From Mycolicibacterium tusciae JS617 (lineage in GTDB: Bacteria; Actinomycetota; Actinomycetes; Mycobacteriales; Mycobacteriaceae), in the NCBI RefSeq assembly GCF_000243415.2, contig NZ_KI912270.1, forward strand, positions 310,001 through 374,000: a stretch of 64,000 nt of DNA, written 5' to 3'. The translations under genes and the position numbers were made by a program. Positions within the stretch are counted from its first letter, which is position 1; the number at the start of each line of letters is the position of its first letter. Below are positions 63,140-64,000 of this stretch, piece by piece. The notes under the pieces were generated by a model. The model did not search any database, was not told the origin of the DNA, and saw only the letters and a program-made list of their open reading frames with translations.

Positions 63140-63523
63140 ATGACCTGCATGTTGGGTTACGCCACCGCGAGCGCCGTCGGGCAGAACCTCGAAGGTCAGC
63201 TCGCCGCGCTGGCCGCCGAGGGCGTCGACCCGAGGCGGGTGTTCACCGACAGGTTGTCCGAATCCGCCGACCGGGCCCGGGGCGGTCTGTACGCGCTGCT
63301 GAGCTACGCCAAGTCCGGCGACACGGTCATCGTCGTCGCGCTCGACCGTCTCGGCCGCACGACCACCGAGGTGACCCGAACCATCGCCGACCTCACCGAC
63401 CGTGGACTACGCCTGCGGGCGTTGCGGGAGGGTTTGGACACCGGCACGTCGACCGGCCGCGTCGTCGCCGGCATCCTGCGCAGCCTGGCTGAACTCGATC
63501 TGCAGCCCGACCGCCAGCATTAG
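63140..63523 (+). CDS. Serine recombinase catalytic domain only (resolvase-like)
   Basis: A 127-aa protein resembling the resolvase N-terminal domain. YATASAVGQNL aligns with YARVSTDDQNL, placing S11 at the nucleophile. DRLGRT gives R70/R73, equal to the R68/R71 pair of gamma-delta resolvase. The arginine before the serine is replaced by Thr (T9). There is no C-terminal helix-turn-helix; the frame stops at DLQPDRQH. It is either a decayed recombinase or one adapted for another use. It overlaps the HhH glycosylase gene by four bases. Confidence 0.82.
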   Translation: MTCMLGYATASAVGQNLEGQLAALAAEGVDPRRVFTDRLSESADRARGGLYALLSYAKSGDTVIVVALDRLGRTTTEVTRTIADLTDRGLRLRALREGLDTGTSTGRVVAGILRSLAELDLQPDRQH

Positions 63524-64000
63524 CCCTTCGCGGCCTTCGCCGCCGCCTTGGCCTGCTTCTTGTACGAGCGGACCTTCTCCAGCGAGCCGGGATCGACGAC
63601 GTCGGCGACCGAAAGGAACGACCCCGCTTTGCCGTAATCGCCTGCGGCCTTGCGCCACCCGTCCGGCGTCACGCCGTACTGCTTGCCCAGCAGCGCCAGG
63701 AAGATCTTCGCCTTCTGCTCGCCGAACCCCGGCAACGCCTTGATCCGGCGTAGCACCTCGGCCCCGTCCGGGTCCCCCGACGTCCACAGCGCCGACGCGT
63801 CACCGCCGTAGTCGTCGACGATGAGCTGCGCCAGCGCCTGCACCCGCTTGGCCATCGAACCCGGGAAGCGGTGTATTGCAGGGGTTTTCGAACACAGCGC
63901 CACGAACTTCTCCGGGTCGTAGTCGGCGATCTCGCGGGCGTCGACCCCGCCGATGCGGTCAGCGATCTTTTTCGGCCCCGCGAAAGCCGCCTCCATCGGG
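63520..64000 (-). CDS. HhH-GPD-type DNA glycosylase-like protein, 5' end beyond the window
   Basis: A base-excision-like protein whose start lies off the right edge. The visible part has MEAAFAGPKKIADRIGGVDA, then the helix-hairpin-helix LKALPGFGEQKAKIFLALLG and LLGKQYGVTPDGW. It corresponds to Rv1156 by content and order. The C-terminal tail is Lys/Ala-rich (KVRSYKKQAKAAAKAAKG), possibly for DNA contact. The residue that would define bifunctional activity is not clear. Its stop overlaps the recombinase fragment gene by four bases. Confidence 0.88.
   Translation of the reverse strand, partial: PMEAAFAGPKKIADRIGGVDAREIADYDPEKFVALCSKTPAIHRFPGSMAKRVQALAQLIVDDYGGDASALWTSGDPDGAEVLRRIKALPGFGEQKAKIFLALLGKQYGVTPDGWRKAAGDYGKAGSFLSVADVVDPGSLEKVRSYKKQAKAAAKAAKG

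Overview
The window is a high-GC actinobacterial chromosome segment that reads as Mycobacterium/Mycolicibacterium. It carries lineage markers: F420 synthesis (fbiC), mycothiol synthesis (mshB), polar PIM mannosylation (pimE, lpqW), glucosylglycerate/methylglucose polysaccharide synthesis (gpgS), an actinobacterial DAP branch (dapC, dapD, dapE), fadD6 and fadD36, a DUF222/13E12 gene and T7SS-type secreted proteins. From memory, the backbone is collinear, in inverted order, with the M. tuberculosis Rv1213 to Rv1156 region. A complete aromatic-carotenoid operon, absent from tubercle bacilli, points to a pigmented, probably fast-growing environmental species.

Layout. 1-2.2 kb: a complete IS1380-family element sits inside a DUF222 gene. 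2.2-13.6 kb: glgC/glgA (glycogen/maltose-1-phosphate), DUF3117, tag, a DivIVA-like membrane protein, gpgS, folP2, a reductase, fadD6, a LOG protein and a large ATPase. 13.7-19.5 kb: two T7SS-like exported proteins, an ABC-F ATPase with a tandem repeat, and divergent dapE/dapD. 19.5-24.9 kb: a ROK regulator with an MFS pump, a VanY-like peptidase, a VOC protein, fadD36 and a NUDIX enzyme. 24.9-29.5 kb: a 44-aa membrane peptide gene and proline catabolism (pruB, pruA, PucR-type pruC). 29.5-39.2 kb: idi, then a translationally coupled carotenoid operon crtE-I-B-Yc-Yd-methyltransferase-crtU-Rieske, with a divergent carotenoid oxygenase followed by a two-component system.

41.0-53.1 kb: dapC and fdxC, a 386-bp regulatory gap, a DUF2993 protein, YceI, fbiC, a repeat-containing secreted protein, mshB, a ClC channel and lpqW. 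53.1-64 kb: a Doc-type toxin-antitoxin pair, typA, two tiny Cys-rich proteins, an AraC regulator with a divergent P450, mutT2, a pterin dehydratase, pimE, two secreted Ala/Pro-rich proteins, a DUF1059-like protein, a nitroreductase, a catalytic-domain-only serine recombinase and the 3' part of an HhH-GPD glycosylase gene that runs off the right edge.

Working together: IPP isomerase feeds CrtE, then CrtB/CrtI/CrtYc-Yd make a beta-ring carotene that CrtU would aromatise, with a Rieske protein and a methyltransferase as possible tailoring enzymes. GlgC supplies ADP-glucose to GlgA. LpqW and PimE act at the same PIM/LAM branch point. PruA and PruB oxidise proline under PruC. I found no tRNA, rRNA or CRISPR array. 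The most rewarding unexplained items are the split EspB-like pair, the precise IS insertion with a ribosome-site hairpin, the carotenoid operon's extra enzymes and linked sensor, the AraC/P450 operator, the recombinase fragment, and several tiny genes.
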